From Hyparrhenia diplandra (taxonomy: Eukaryota > Streptophyta > Magnoliopsida > Poales > Poaceae): a stretch of 64,000 bases of DNA. The stretch is from NCBI GenBank assembly GCA_015847255.1, contig JADLZK010007671.1:62001-126000 (forward strand), written 5' to 3'. Every line of letters starts with the position of its first letter. The stretch's first letter is position 1. Made by a program: the position numbers and the translations under genes. The notes below the pieces were generated by a model. That model did not search any database. It worked only from the letters and a program-made list of their open reading frames with translations, and was not told the origin of the DNA. This document shows, piece by piece, positions 34,064 to 44,999 of this stretch.

Positions 34064-35614
34064 CCAGCAATTGCATCTACACGGCGTTCCTACCATCTAA
34101 TAGGTGAAGGATAGGTCCTAATCCCACCCGAGGATCGTAGACAAGGTTAGCTTCCGTGCTCGCTCCTATCCGACCGCGGAATTTGGCAGCACCTCCACAT
34201 TTGTTCTCCCGATACACGTCCGGCGGGGAGAGTGTGTATCCGGAGAACAACGGGGAGGTGCTGCGAAAATCCGGCTCTGGACGGGAGCTGAGCATGGATG
34301 CTAACCCATCTACGCATTCCACGGGCTGTCCAAAAAACGTGGACAATCCGAAATAGATACGGTCGCAGATATGCAATGAGATGCGCATACCAACGCTGTA
34401 TCTCTTTTCTTTCGGACGGGAGACGCCCTAACTGGTCGTGCTATGTAAGACAACTATAAGGGCGGGAGGTGATTAATACCTACGATTGTCGGGTGGAGAC
34501 AGCGGTGCGGCAAGACCCGCAGCGCCCACGAGGACGATCGGGGTCGCCGAGTCCCTCCCACAGGTCCTCCTACAAAAAAAAGGGCAAAAAATGGTTAGTG
34601 TCGACTCAAAATTTCGGCAGCACCTCCCCTGCACGGGGAGGTTCCCAAAACCTGCAAAAAACATGGCACGAAGGCCAACAACCACATATATATACCGAAC
34701 ATGGGCACGAAGGCCAACAACCACCAATATATCAACAAGAGCCATTTACTTTACTTCTCTTTCCATGCAGATGAAAGTATTCAAGTAGTACAAGAACAAT
34801 TACTACTAACCCTACAACTACTACTAACAACTACTTAACTACTAACACTACTAATACTAAGAGCTACTTAACTATTTACTAACTACTACTACTAACCCTA
34901 CAACTAACACTACTAACTACTAGTACTAACCACTACTAACAACTACTACTAACCACTACTAGAAGGATAGGGCTTACCAAGGCCGAGGAACGGCAAGAAC
35001 AGCGGTCGGCGACGGCGGCGTGGATCACCGCGGCCGCACGAAACGGCGGCCGTTAGGATCGGCACTTTCTTCTTCTTCCTCCTCCCCTTCCTCTTCTTCC
35101 TCCTCTCCTTCCCTTCCTCCCTCTTCCTCCTCCCCTTCCTCTTCTTCCTCCTCTCCTTCCTCTTCTTCCCTTCCTCCCTCTTCCTCCTCTCCTTCCCCTT
35201 TCTCCCTCTGCCCGGACTGGGGACGGGGCGGGGCAGCGGCCGACCGGGGCGCCTGGCTCGGGCGCTGGTGGCACTTGGCCCGGACGCCGTGAGGGCTTCT
35301 GTGGCCGGATCGGCTTGGCGGCAGCTGCGCCGGCAACCATGCCTTCGCCCAGCGGGTCGGGGGCCTGGGGGGTGGCGGATCCGCCGGGGAGCAGCAACCC
35401 GGCCAGCGAAAAGCCCGAGGCTGGCGGCGGGGCGGCTGTGGGCGGCGGGTGTGGGTAAAGAATGGAATGAGGAAATGGGCCGTTGGGTCCAAATATCCAT
35501 CGGCTTTGCCGAGTGCGAGAAAAATAAGGCACTTTCGGCAAAGGTGTTTTTAAAAAAATCTTTGCCGAGTGCCACGTGTATGGGCACTCGGCAAATTTTT
35601 AGAGTGCCCTACGG
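34064..35614. other. CACTA interior upstream of the transposase, simple-sequence rich
   Basis: Presumed promoter/leader side of the transposase gene. Holds an ACTACTAAC-type simple repeat (34795-34970) and a CTTCCTCCTC pyrimidine tract (35065-35205) whose translations produce long S-rich or E/R-rich frames with no meaning. The subterminal CTTTGCCGAGTG motif starts again at about 35500. Confidence 0.5.
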
Positions 35615-35683
35615 CACTTTCGGCAAACTAGAATTTTTTTTGTTTTTGGTCCCATATTTTTGTGTGGCCTTGGTGCGGTAATT

Positions 35684-36497
35684 ACATCTCATCTTCAAAA
35701 TTTGGGACAATTTCAAGTTCTTTTGCTATATTTCTTGAATTATTTCTGTTTTTCTTGCATTTTTAGACCACTCCAAATTTGAGCTGCAGGTACATGAAAT
35801 AATGGAATTTGGTCATTCAAAAAATATTATTCATAATGTTTGGCGTATGTTTAGGCTCTATCCGAGGGAACTTCATACGAAATTACGAACATGTTTGTGT
35901 CGGAACATGGCGAGTTACATGCGGGAAAAATGTTTTTAAATTCTATAAAATCAAGCGAAGTTTAAAAATCACAAAACTTGTCGAGGTGTCTTGTCATCTC
36001 ATGAGGAGGCCGTGGTATAAATTTGAAAAGTTTCGAGCAAGTTGTGACGTGGGATGCCTAAAACCGGACATCTCCACATGTGATGCCTAAAAAATCACAT
36101 GTGGAGATGTCCGAGTTTTAGGCATCCGACGCCACAACTTGCTCGAAACTTTTTCAAATTTACGGCGGCCTCCTCATGAGATGACAAGACACCTCGACAA
36201 GTTTTCTGATTTTTAAACTTCGCTTGATTTTATAGAATTTAAAAACACTTTTTCCCGCATGTAACTCGCCATGTTCCGACACAAACATGTTCGTATTCTC
36301 GCGCCGAAGTTCTTGGATAGAGCCTAAACATACGCCTAAAACATCTTGAATAATATTTTTTGAATGACCAAATTTCATTATTTCATGTACTGCGCTAGCT
36401 CAAATTTGGAGTGGTCTAAAAAAATGAAAGAAAACAGAAATAATTCAAGAAATATAGCAAAAGAACTTGAAATTGTCCCAAATTTTGAAGATGAGAT
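35684..36497. repeat. Long inverted repeat (foldback) within the CACTA element
   Basis: Two arms of about 400 bp, 35684-36083 and 36095-36497, are near-perfect reverse complements around an 11-base loop (36084-36094). Innermost pairing is GACATCTCCACATGTGA with TCACATGTGGAGATGTC. A weaker outer pairing (35615-35668 with about 36660-36725) extends into the subterminal CACTCGGCAAA motifs, leaving an unpaired ~160-bp stretch on the right arm. Small mismatches are scattered through the arms. Confidence 0.85.
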
Positions 36498-37246
36498 GTA
36501 GAGATAATGTGCCCTTTCGTATTATCAATAGGATCAATTCTAACAAGTCACACACTCATATTCCGGAGATACCAAAAACAAAAAAAATCCCGCGGTCGAA
36601 CTGCAGAATGTCTAGAAATGTGGAGCTTAAAGTAGAAAGGCTTTTTTGGATGGAAAAACTAGGCCACACAAAAAAATATGGGGACGAAAAAAACAAAAAA
36701 ATTTAATAATTTGCCGAGTGCGGTTTTGACACTTTTCGGCAAATGAGGCTTTGCCGAGTGGCGTACCACGTGGCACTTTCGGCAAAGAAGGCCTCTTTTG
36801 CCGAGTGCCTAACGGTGGGCACTTTCGGCAAAGCTAACGGCCAAGGATGCCGTTTGGCCCTGCCATTCTTTGCCGAGTGCCTTATTTTCGCCGGGCTGGG
36901 CACTCGGCAGCGATATTATTTTGCGAGTGTGGGACTTTTTCGGCGGGCGGGCACTCGGCAAGAAGTCTTTGCCGAGTGCTAAGTCGGCTTTTCGGCAAAG
37001 ATCCTCTTTGCCGAGTCTTGCGACTTTTTTGCACTTTCGGCAAATATTTTTGCACTTTCGGCAAAGCGGCCGATTCCTGTAGTGTAAGAAACTCCGACAA
37101 GCACCTACAAACAATTCTACGTGTATGCAACAATTTATTTATAAATTGTTCTTAGTTTAAGCTAGCAACTACATGATTCACTCATTGCACGAAATTTTTT
37201 AAAAGTTCGTATTTTTGGCTTCTCAAAACCGGGATGTTACATGAAC

Positions 37247-38536
37247 CTCTCTAATGTCTGTAGCCACCACTTGCTCTTCTGTTTCTAGGGGAAAAGCTAA
37301 TAGCCAATGCGTGTGGCATACATCTAGCACCCATAGCCATTTGGAAAATTTCCTTCTTTGGTTCACCGATTTTTTTCCTTGTCCTCCTCCCCCTTGTTGC
37401 ATTTCATCCGTGCATCTATCCAGTCAAGGAATCTTAAGCTGCGACAACAATAGAATGGAGGTGATGAAAAGCTGAAGGTACATCCATATAACTTCAATAC
37501 TCGGAGTTGGTCCGCTTTATGGAACTTGTCACTATGTAATGATACTCTTGGTGGACTTGACTTGTCGGTGCAAAGAACAGGGGTTGTTGTCTCCGAAGAA
37601 ACCTCTTTGAAATATGATTCAAGTAATAGAAATCCAATGTTTTGAGGAAAGATCCAATCTGTTCACAGAGTGCATAAGTTACGTATTGGATGAGTAGTCT
37701 TCTAGTCTTATATCCGCCTGCGGGCGTGAGCAACCTCCCAAGTCTTGTTGTCCTGTCCTCCTCCCATGGTCCCATCGCAAACCCAAGAGCGAGGAAGCAT
37801 GGGTTTGGTTGTAGTAAAGCATCTTCTTAGCTTGGTTATTCAATGACAATAGGTACAAGCAACACTGCGTGGCTATTTTAGGTGTAACACCAAGGCCAAG
37901 CTTGTGTGTGTGCAAAGTGATTTCTCTAGCATCTTCTGCAAGTTATGCATTCCAATTATGGCTATGGTCATCATGAGCATAAAGAAAGAGGTGTGAATTG
38001 TCTACCCTTGTACTAATTTCTTTATTGAGGCGAAGCCATCCTCTGAAGGTCCACAATATCTTAGTACCTAAGAATTCGAATATTGGTATGCCAAAGCTGG
38101 TCAAGTCAACCGTGTTACTACTTCCATTGTGAAAGATAACTAAACATCTATATTGTACTAGGTATTGACCTATCACTCCTGTTATGTCTCTAATCTCAGC
38201 TCTGGAGCCTTGGTCTACCCCATTGAAATCCTCCTCCTCATCTTGCGTGTCAAAATCAGCAGCTAGTTGTTCCGTGAGGTTAATCTCGTCTGCGATCACC
38301 CTTTGCAATGCTCTTCGACTTTTCCACATTGAGGAGTCAATGTGGATGATCTTGTTGAATTTCTCTCTTAAAGATTGTGCAGGCTGCTCTGCTATAGCTC
38401 TAAGAACTGCAGAAGCACCCAGTCCACACCATCCGTCGAAGTAGATGACCCGAGGTGCATTGTTGCTTGTGTCCTCTAAGTAAGGAGCTATTTGTTGTAC
38501 TGCCGTCTTGATGTCGACTGCTTTAATATCCTGCAT
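37247..38536 (-). pseudogene. NLR-like gene copy 2, NB-ARC-like N-terminal part
   Basis: Minus frame 37943-38536 (197 aa; first Met at 38536, matching the copy 1 start region) followed by fragments 37679-37915 and 37494-37775 in other frames, then an LRR-start segment to 37247. Seen: hydrophobic APRVIYFDGWCGLGASAVLR at the P-loop, with GAS where GKT/S is expected; KIIHIDSSMWKSRRALQRV (RNBS-A-like); RCLVIFHNGSSNTVDLTSFG (kinase-2-like strand, lacking the usual DDVW acidic pair); then TKILWTFRGWLRL. The frame here stays open through the site where copy 1 breaks (three GTCAA repeats). An ATPase role is doubtful. Downstream parts of the same gene are at 23777-24327 and 21560-22811. Confidence 0.8.
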
Positions 38537-39132
38537 TTTTTGTTTGATGCCAACAATTAACTAGTTAAGGTCTCTCTCTCATGCCACAAACACACAGCAA
38601 CTAGCACAAGCAGCAGAGTAGCAGTTCCAATCTTTCTTTTTTTCTTCTTTTTTTTTTCTTTGGTGGAACTGAACATGTGCTCAAAAGAAAATAAACAAAT
38701 ACTATATCTTTAGTTAATTATTGTATCGCTGATGAAAAATATTTGTGCACAAGGTTATAAGAATTCATCAAGATGTTTTATTTTGTAGGACGGGTAATCT
38801 TATCAGTTTCAACTGTAATAATTGAAATAGAATTCAGGTACGGTATGTAGAATAAGGGTACTGCATCCCACCCTTGTCTCACATGGCTGCCGCCACCACT
38901 CGCCTACAGGATATATATCGCAGCTTTGGTCCACGATGGCTGGGATGCCCAAGTCGTGGACTCATGGCTGCTAGCTGTCGGTACTTGATCTAGAGCTTGA
39001 AGTGACAGAGAGGAAAGAATGGATGGGAAAGAGCGTGGCGAGTTAAGGACAGTCAGCCAGGACAGTCAGCCCATGAATTAATTTGGACGCACGATGCCAT
39101 TTGAGGGGCTATTTATTTATTTACATTACATA
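38537..39132 (-). promoter_or_regulatory. 5' flank of NLR copy 2
   Basis: Aligns with 1797-2100 and 3140-3285 of copy 1. T-rich tract near 38633-38660, then an AATATTTGTGCACAAGG block. The distal end is cut at 39133 by the Copia insertion, so the copy 2 promoter now lies about 600 bp from a retrotransposon LTR. Confidence 0.55.
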
Positions 39133-39260
39133 TGTTAGAATGTAAGCGTACGGCCCACGGGTCTGCCCCTAGTGGCTCCCCTAATGGCCTATATGTATTC
39201 AGATTCGATTGTCACTATTGATGGTAATCCAAGTATTATCTAAACCCTAATACTCTCTCA
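39133..39260 (+). repeat. 5' LTR of the Copia element (128 bp)
   Basis: TG...CA unit directly followed by a Met-tRNA-type primer-binding site. The insertion site is the NLR copy 2 promoter; the preceding five bases are ACATA, to be matched with the unseen right flank. The 3' LTR is not in the window, so the end at 39260 rests on the CA/primer-site junction. Confidence 0.7.
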
Positions 39261-39303
39261 TGGTATCACGGAAAGGTCTCACGATCTCTCCGCTTCCGCT
39301 AAT

Positions 39304-40308
39304 CATGGAGCCGCTGCCGCGGTGCCTCTCGCCGGGCCCCTGCGCCGTCGCCGAGAGTCCCTCGCCGGCTCCTCTTCCCCACCCACCCACCCACCTCCTT
39401 TGCGCCTCCCCATGGCGCCCGATGATGATGCCCGGCGCGCCGGCCGCGAAGAAGAGCGCCGCCGGCGCCAAAGCTGCCGCCAAGGCCGCAGCGGATCGTG
39501 AGGACTCCCTCAATGCCCTCGAAGCCAAGAACGCCGCCGTCCACGCCCGAGGCCCCGGGCGGTTGTCAACATCAAGGTGCTGATCCCGTCCGCCTTGATC
39601 GCGCCGCCAACAACTACAATCGATGGCGGAAACTCTTCCTCGTCATGCTCGGCAAATACGCCCTCACCGGCCACGTCCTCTCCGACGGCGCATCCGAATC
39701 CGCGCTCGGCATGGGTGCGAATGGACTGCACCGTGCTGACTTGGATCTGGCACCATCAACGCTGATGCGGCGGCAGGTCATGCTCAAGGAACTCTCCTTT
39801 CGCGCCGCCTGGTCCGTCGACAACGAATTCCTAGGGCAGCACGAGTCCCGCGCCCTCCTACTCTCTACCGAAGTTCCGGCAATTCAAGCGGGCGCCCTCA
39901 ACATCACCGACCACCGTTGGCGGTTGGAGACGATGGCGGCGCCCTTGCTGGTCGGCGATCCCGTCGGGCGACCGGACCTTGGTGTTGAGCGATGCCAGCG
40001 GCCTCAACGGAACCTTCCGCCACATGATGTCCCACCCGAAGCTCCATCGCCCCTTCCCCACGTTCGACCGTGCCCGCACCCTCCTTCTTCTCGAGGAGAT
40101 CGGCGTCAAGGATCGGGCTTTGGCGGCGAACCTCCTACCCCGCCCGCCCTCTTCGCATCCGGCGGATACTCGGTGGCGCTCAAAGATCCCCACGGCGGGC
40201 GGTGGGGGGCTACGGTGGTGCCCTCGTGGCGGGCGAGTGGCTACACCGGCTGTAACGGCGGGCGGCGCAAGAATCGCCGGCGCGGTCATGGCAAGAACAA
40301 CGGGCGGA
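39304..40308 (+). CDS. Copia gag, N-terminal part
   Basis: Plus-strand coding read in at least two frames (39260-39583, 39498-40313). Start ATG at 39304 (MEPLPRC) or nearby. Seen: an alanine-rich segment, then NNYNRWRKLFLVMLGKYALT at about 39606-39665, the typical Copia/UBN2-type gag core, followed by LSDGASES and a damaged stretch, and an RGHGKNNGR-like basic tail. The reading continues across the chromovirus insertion into 54636. Frame changes near 39570 and 39930. Confidence 0.7.
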
Positions 40309-43300
40309 TGTAACATCCCCGATTTCCACAAAGGGAAATCCACGAGAATGAAGTATAACACGATGGTCCCCGAGGATCATTCCATCACATTATCCGAATT
40401 ACGATCGACATGAGTCAAACTTCGAATAAAAAGAATACAAATAGAAGGGTTTATAAAAAGTACATCGCCACTTGGCGGAAACAATCGAGTCACACAAAGA
40501 TCGAACGGCGTCGAAGACTGGAAGCCGATTGGAAGCATCATCATCATCATCTCCAGCTTGAGCGTAGGCACGAGACCATCTAATCCTTCTAGATACCACG
40601 AGACGTAAATCGCACACCGCCCGGATATGTGCAGGCCATGGTCAGCACCGAATGAGCTTTAGTGGAAAAGAGAAAATAAGGGATCTGGCGATCCTAATAT
40701 TTGGCTGTGGTTTGCATCCTTAGCGCATGCGAAGCAGCAAGTAATAAATATAATAATATTCACATTTTAAACTCATACCCAACACATTTCCCTCCCCAAA
40801 GTCCATATCCAACACTACACACATATCACAACTCTCAACTCACAACCGACACAGGCGACAAGACAACAACCTGCTCCTTTGCCTTGCCTAATCGGTTCTC
40901 GCCCCGGGCTCTCAACCGTAAATCACCACACTCAACTACATCCGAGGTAAGAAGAGAAAACACCCTCTCTCTACTGGCTGAAAGCAAGAACCCATGGGGT
41001 AAACCCAACAAGTAAGCCGGGCGCACACCTTTAGGTCGTCGGGCTCGAAGGGCGCAAGACACCTTTAGGCGATCCGGGCCCAAAGTCGGATCCATGCCCC
41101 GAAGGCAGGACAATACGTATTGGTTTAAACTCTGCAGAGCGTGTACACAAGATCTCTCGATCACCATCATCGATGCTCTAGAAGCACCTAGGAAGATTCC
41201 GGCTGCCTTCCAACTAGTACGATGCCATCCTACCACTCGGCCACAGGAAGCCCGGAGTACCACCGGGCGTGGCTGAGATGGGGAAAGACAACACCGGGCC
41301 CTACAAGTGGTGCCGCCCTCGAACGGAACGGAAAGACCTCCGTCTCCGCTGACCCTAATCACCTTACAAACCTAGCAGTAATGGCACCATCCTAGCTAGT
41401 CGGACTACCCGTCCCCTACCCATGTTGGGGCGAGCGATGTGTACCGAGGTTCCCATATGATTCCGTCCCAACGACCGTAAGTCCTTAGGTTGACCGGACA
41501 AGACATCTTCTCATCTTACGTGCTCGATAGCACCGGGGGCTTCGCTCCACGAAGGCTCTCCACCCCGAACTCGGGGAAAATCACCATGTACCCACCATAG
41601 GTACGCGAGAAACTAGGGGTGCCGGGCCGCACCTCCTCGGCTAGACTTCGTCTCGACTCGTCGTCCCGCCAGTCGACTCAACCCTTACCACTACACACCC
41701 AAGACACACACGCGAGAATCACACTTCCTGGACGACACAACTCAACCGTCCGGCTCATATACTCCGGCTCTCATATATATACACGTAAGTGAAGGTAAAG
41801 CCACATAGTGGCGAGTGCAAGCAAGCAAAAGCGTGAGTAAGCGGAGTATATAAGTGCGGCGCAAAGCGGGGTGATTTGGTGGATGGGGTTTCAATCAAGG
41901 CACATCAAGGCTCAGCAAAAGCATGCATCCATATATACTAGCAAGGGAATAAAGTAAAAGCGCTAGCATATCTATTTGCAATGTCTAAATAGGATTCTCT
42001 AAAACAAAGTGCTGCCATGACACCTGCGGTGTCGAGGAAGTAGTGGTACTAGTCTCCGTCACTTGGTGTAGTCGCACACGGGGTCTCCTCCTCCCGGTCG
42101 ACTCCACTCCGGGACTGAAAGCGTAACGTAGAGTCGCGATGTTTACTCCTATAGAGGTCCACAAAGAAGCAACAATATCCAAAAAGATCCAAATGCACTC
42201 ATAGATAACCCTATGACGTAGAGCTTGAATTTAGAAAAATTTGGACTCTTGTTTCATAATTTTTCGAGCTAAAATGAATATTCTATGAATTTCCTAAGAT
42301 CAGTTTAAATTCTAAAAAAGGAAAAATTTCGGATTAACCGGCCGACACGTGGCGCTTGGTTGGGCGGATGACGCCGTCATGACATGGCCAGAGGCGGTCC
42401 TATGGCTTTCTAGGCGGCGGGTGGGGTCTGTGATGATGTCGAAGATGACGTCATCAGCGGGCGTGGGTCGAGATGACATCACCATGACGTCATCGATGAC
42501 GCCGTCGGTCGACATGTGGGTCCGTCGGTAGCGATTATGTGCGACGTGGGTCCGCTTACCGGGTCCGTGACATGTGGGGCAGGTGGGACGGTCAACGGAC
42601 AGGTGGTCCGATCCAGCGGTCAACGTTGACGGTCAACTATAGTGGGCCGATAGTGGGCTTTGGTGGGCCGGACATGGGCCGGGTTGGGCCGCCCGACCCA
42701 GACACGTGTCGGACGGACAGGTTGTCCACGTGGCTCCGTTGGGCTCCCTCGGGGGCTTAGTCTCTGAGGCGGGCTACCGGTGGGCGGTCTATGATGGACT
42801 ATAGGCATCGGTCTATAGACCGCAACGTGGTCTATCGTGGGCTAAGTCCACCTTCACTTCTCCTGCTATGGTTCACGTGGACCAGGTCCATGGACGGGCG
42901 CCTCCTCTTCTTTCCCCCTTCCCTCCGTTGCTGCGCCGGCGGCGGCGCCGGTGGCGGTGCGGTTACGCGGGCCGAGCTAAGACGGGCTCGTTTCGCCCCG
43001 CGAGGTTGCCCAAACGGGCGCGGCTAGGTGTGGCGGAGATCATCGCCCCGCCCTTGGCGGCGCGGCGGAGGAGCACGTGGAACGGCCGTCTTGTGGGCGG
43101 CGCCGACGAGCGGCGGCGCTCTTGGCATGGTCGAGGAGCACGGGCTTCTAGGTCTATATCTAGGCAAGAAGGCGGTGCTTTCCTAGGCTACCGGGCAAGG
43201 CGGACATGATGGCGATGGTCCGGGCGGCTTTGGCGGTGGTTAGGCCGGGCGGCGGTGGCAAGTTGGTTCATAGCCATGGCGGTTCGCGGCCACGACATGG

Positions 43301-44961
43301 TGTCGGACATCGGCGTTCCCGAGCACGGAAGCTCGCAAGGCGGCCCTTTGGCTTGTGCACGTGCACAAGGCGGCGGCGTGTTCACCGTGGCTAAGAAAGC
43401 TCGGCCTTGCGCTCCGGTGCAGTGAGAACGCGGCGGCGGCATGGTCGTGAGCACGATGGGCACGGGGCGGACGGGAGGCTCACCGTGGGGCTCGTGGCGG
43501 ATGGATGGCGAGGCGTGGCGAGGTGTGGCGATGACGAAGTTGGGGCATGCGGGGCGGCAGCAAAGAAGCCGGTGTCGTCATCGGGCGCCGGCTCCCGTGT
43601 CCCGATGAGCTCCGGCGTCGCGGGCGCACGGGCGGCAGCTGCCCGCCCGTGGTACGGATCTTGGCGGCGGTCCACGGCGGGCGGTGTGGTTCGTCGTGGC
43701 GCGTCTCCCTCGCCGGCTTGCGGCTCGGCGGCGGCTCGACAGCGGGCGCCCGGCGTGGGGGTGCTCCGTTTCGGCGGCGCTCGCCCTTCTTCCTTCTCCT
43801 TCTCCCTCTTCCCGAGCTCCTTCCTCCTCCTCTACTCTCGGTTGGACGGGCGTGGGCGCCAGCGGGCCACGAGCGGTGGCGCGTTCTGGGAAACCCTAAG
43901 GTTCCCAGGTGTGGTTTATATAGGGTGGCGGTGTCTGGCGACGGGGCCGGACGGATGGATCGGTCTGGGCGCGATCGGGCGGCCGTTCGGTGCGGATGGG
44001 ACATGCGGGGGGTGTGGGTTCACGTCGCGACCAAGCAAACGCTCGTGCTCTCCCCTTTGGAGGCCGGGGGCCGGCAGGGGCGGTCTTGGCGGCGAGAGCG
44101 CGCGGGCCATGGCCCGACGTCACGCCCGTCGCGGCCGTGTCGGGGAGGTCCGGGCGGCGGCTTCAGGGCGTGGCGTGCATCCACGCGTTCGTGCGATTGG
44201 TGGCGGCACGGGACGGCAGGGCGGCACGGTGCGGGCGCTGGGGATTCCTTCCGCCCAGCGCGGCGCGCGGCGCGGTGTTTCTGCCGGAAGCGAGAGGGGC
44301 GAGGGGACCAAGGAGGAAGGGATGACAAGCGGGCCGGCTCGCGTCGGCGGTGGGAAGGAGCAAGGGCGGTTACGCCCTTCGTCCGTTGCCACGCGGCGGC
44401 GGCGACGCCGCACCGGCTTCTCTTCCCGCTGGCCGGGCCACCGGCTGGTTGGGCCTCGTGTTGGGCCTGGCCGGTTCACCGGCCGCTTAGGCGGGCGGTG
44501 GTGTAGAGGACGGGCCGGCCGGCGTCGCTTAGGGTGGCTTGGGCCAAAATGGCATTCCCTATTTCCTTTCCCCTTTTCTAAGTCTTTCTATTTTCTTTCT
44601 TCCACTAAAACTAATCCATGGGCATTTTTATGAGTGTTTACATATGTTGCCATCATGTAAACACTTGGGAGGTCCACTAGGGGTCATTAGGGTTTAGGTT
44701 AACCATGTCAAAGGGAATGGCAACAAGAGGACTATTATAAAACATAGGGGTTGATTTTATTAAGCATCACATAAAATCAACAGAAAATCCAAATCACACT
44801 TGTAATTAAAATGCAAATGCTCCAACAAAAATTTAGTAGGTGCTACTTGTGCAACTAGGGTAGGGTTTACCTACATGACAAGTCATCAATCATGGGCTAT
44901 TTAAGAAAAAAAAAATTTGTTGGTTGCGATTTTTGGGTTTCGAAATTTCCGGGTTGTTACA
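40309..44961 (-). repeat. 3' LTR of the chromovirus
   Basis: 4,653 bp. GC-rich between 42300 and 44520. On the minus strand a TATA-like CCTATATAAACC lies at about 43911-43923. A long plus frame (43407-44633, 408 aa) is broken in the other LTR and is not a gene. A cluster of TGACGTCA-type sites lies at 42430-42510. Confidence 0.92.
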
Positions 44962-44990
44962 GTCCTACCCCCTCATTAGAATCTCGACCT
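44962..44990 (-). other. Polypurine tract of the chromovirus
   Basis: Minus-strand TAATGAGGGGGTAGGAC directly precedes the 3' LTR; it primes plus-strand DNA synthesis. Confidence 0.8.
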
Positions 44991-44999
44991 CAAGATTTA

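Larger units (their letters stand above)
29167..37087 (-). mobile_element. CACTA (En/Spm-type) transposon
   Basis: Element 29170-37084 (7,915 bp), ends CACTACAGGAATTC and GAATTCCTGTAGTG-like (ATTCCTGTAGTG at the right), with target duplication TAA at 29167-29169 and 37085-37087. Both ends, 29195-29640 and 35500-35630 plus 36710-37075, are filled with short motifs CTTTGCCGAGTG / CACTCGGCAAAG in both orientations, the presumed binding sites of the element's own DNA-binding protein. It encodes a TNP2-like transposase on the minus strand. It also has a 170-bp AT-rich minisatellite (29650-29820), an ACT/AAC-rich tract (34795-34970), a pyrimidine tract (35065-35205) and an 0.8 kb foldback. Inserted into the solo LTR, hence younger than it. 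Confidence 0.9.
24323..37246 (-). mobile_element. Solo LTR of a chromovirus-like Gypsy element, split by a CACTA transposon
   Basis: Target duplication TGAAC at 24323-24327 and 37242-37246. Between them is one TG...CA unit, from TGTAACGACC (24328) to GGGATGTTACA (37241). Removing the CACTA insertion leaves about 5.0 kb with no internal coding region, primer-binding site or second LTR, so this is a solo LTR left by recombination. Its first ~1.8 kb aligns with the LTRs at 40309 and 49986 (the GAGCTTTAGTGGAAA block, a GTTTGCATCCTTAGCGCATGC block, a CTGCCATGACACCTGCG block), and both ends are related, so it belongs to a sister family. By that similarity its orientation is minus. 26400-29000 is GC-rich with meaningless open frames on both strands. 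It sits within an LRR codon run of NLR copy 2. Confidence 0.85.

Noticed and set aside
34949..35587. K/E/R-rich 212-aa minus frame and S-rich plus frame
   Set aside because: Both are translations of a pyrimidine/purine simple repeat at 35065-35205.
43407..44633. 408-aa plus-strand open frame in the chromovirus LTR
   Set aside because: The same region of the other LTR (53077-54201) is broken into several frames, the composition is R/G/A-rich, and it lies antisense to the element. It is an artefact of GC-rich DNA.
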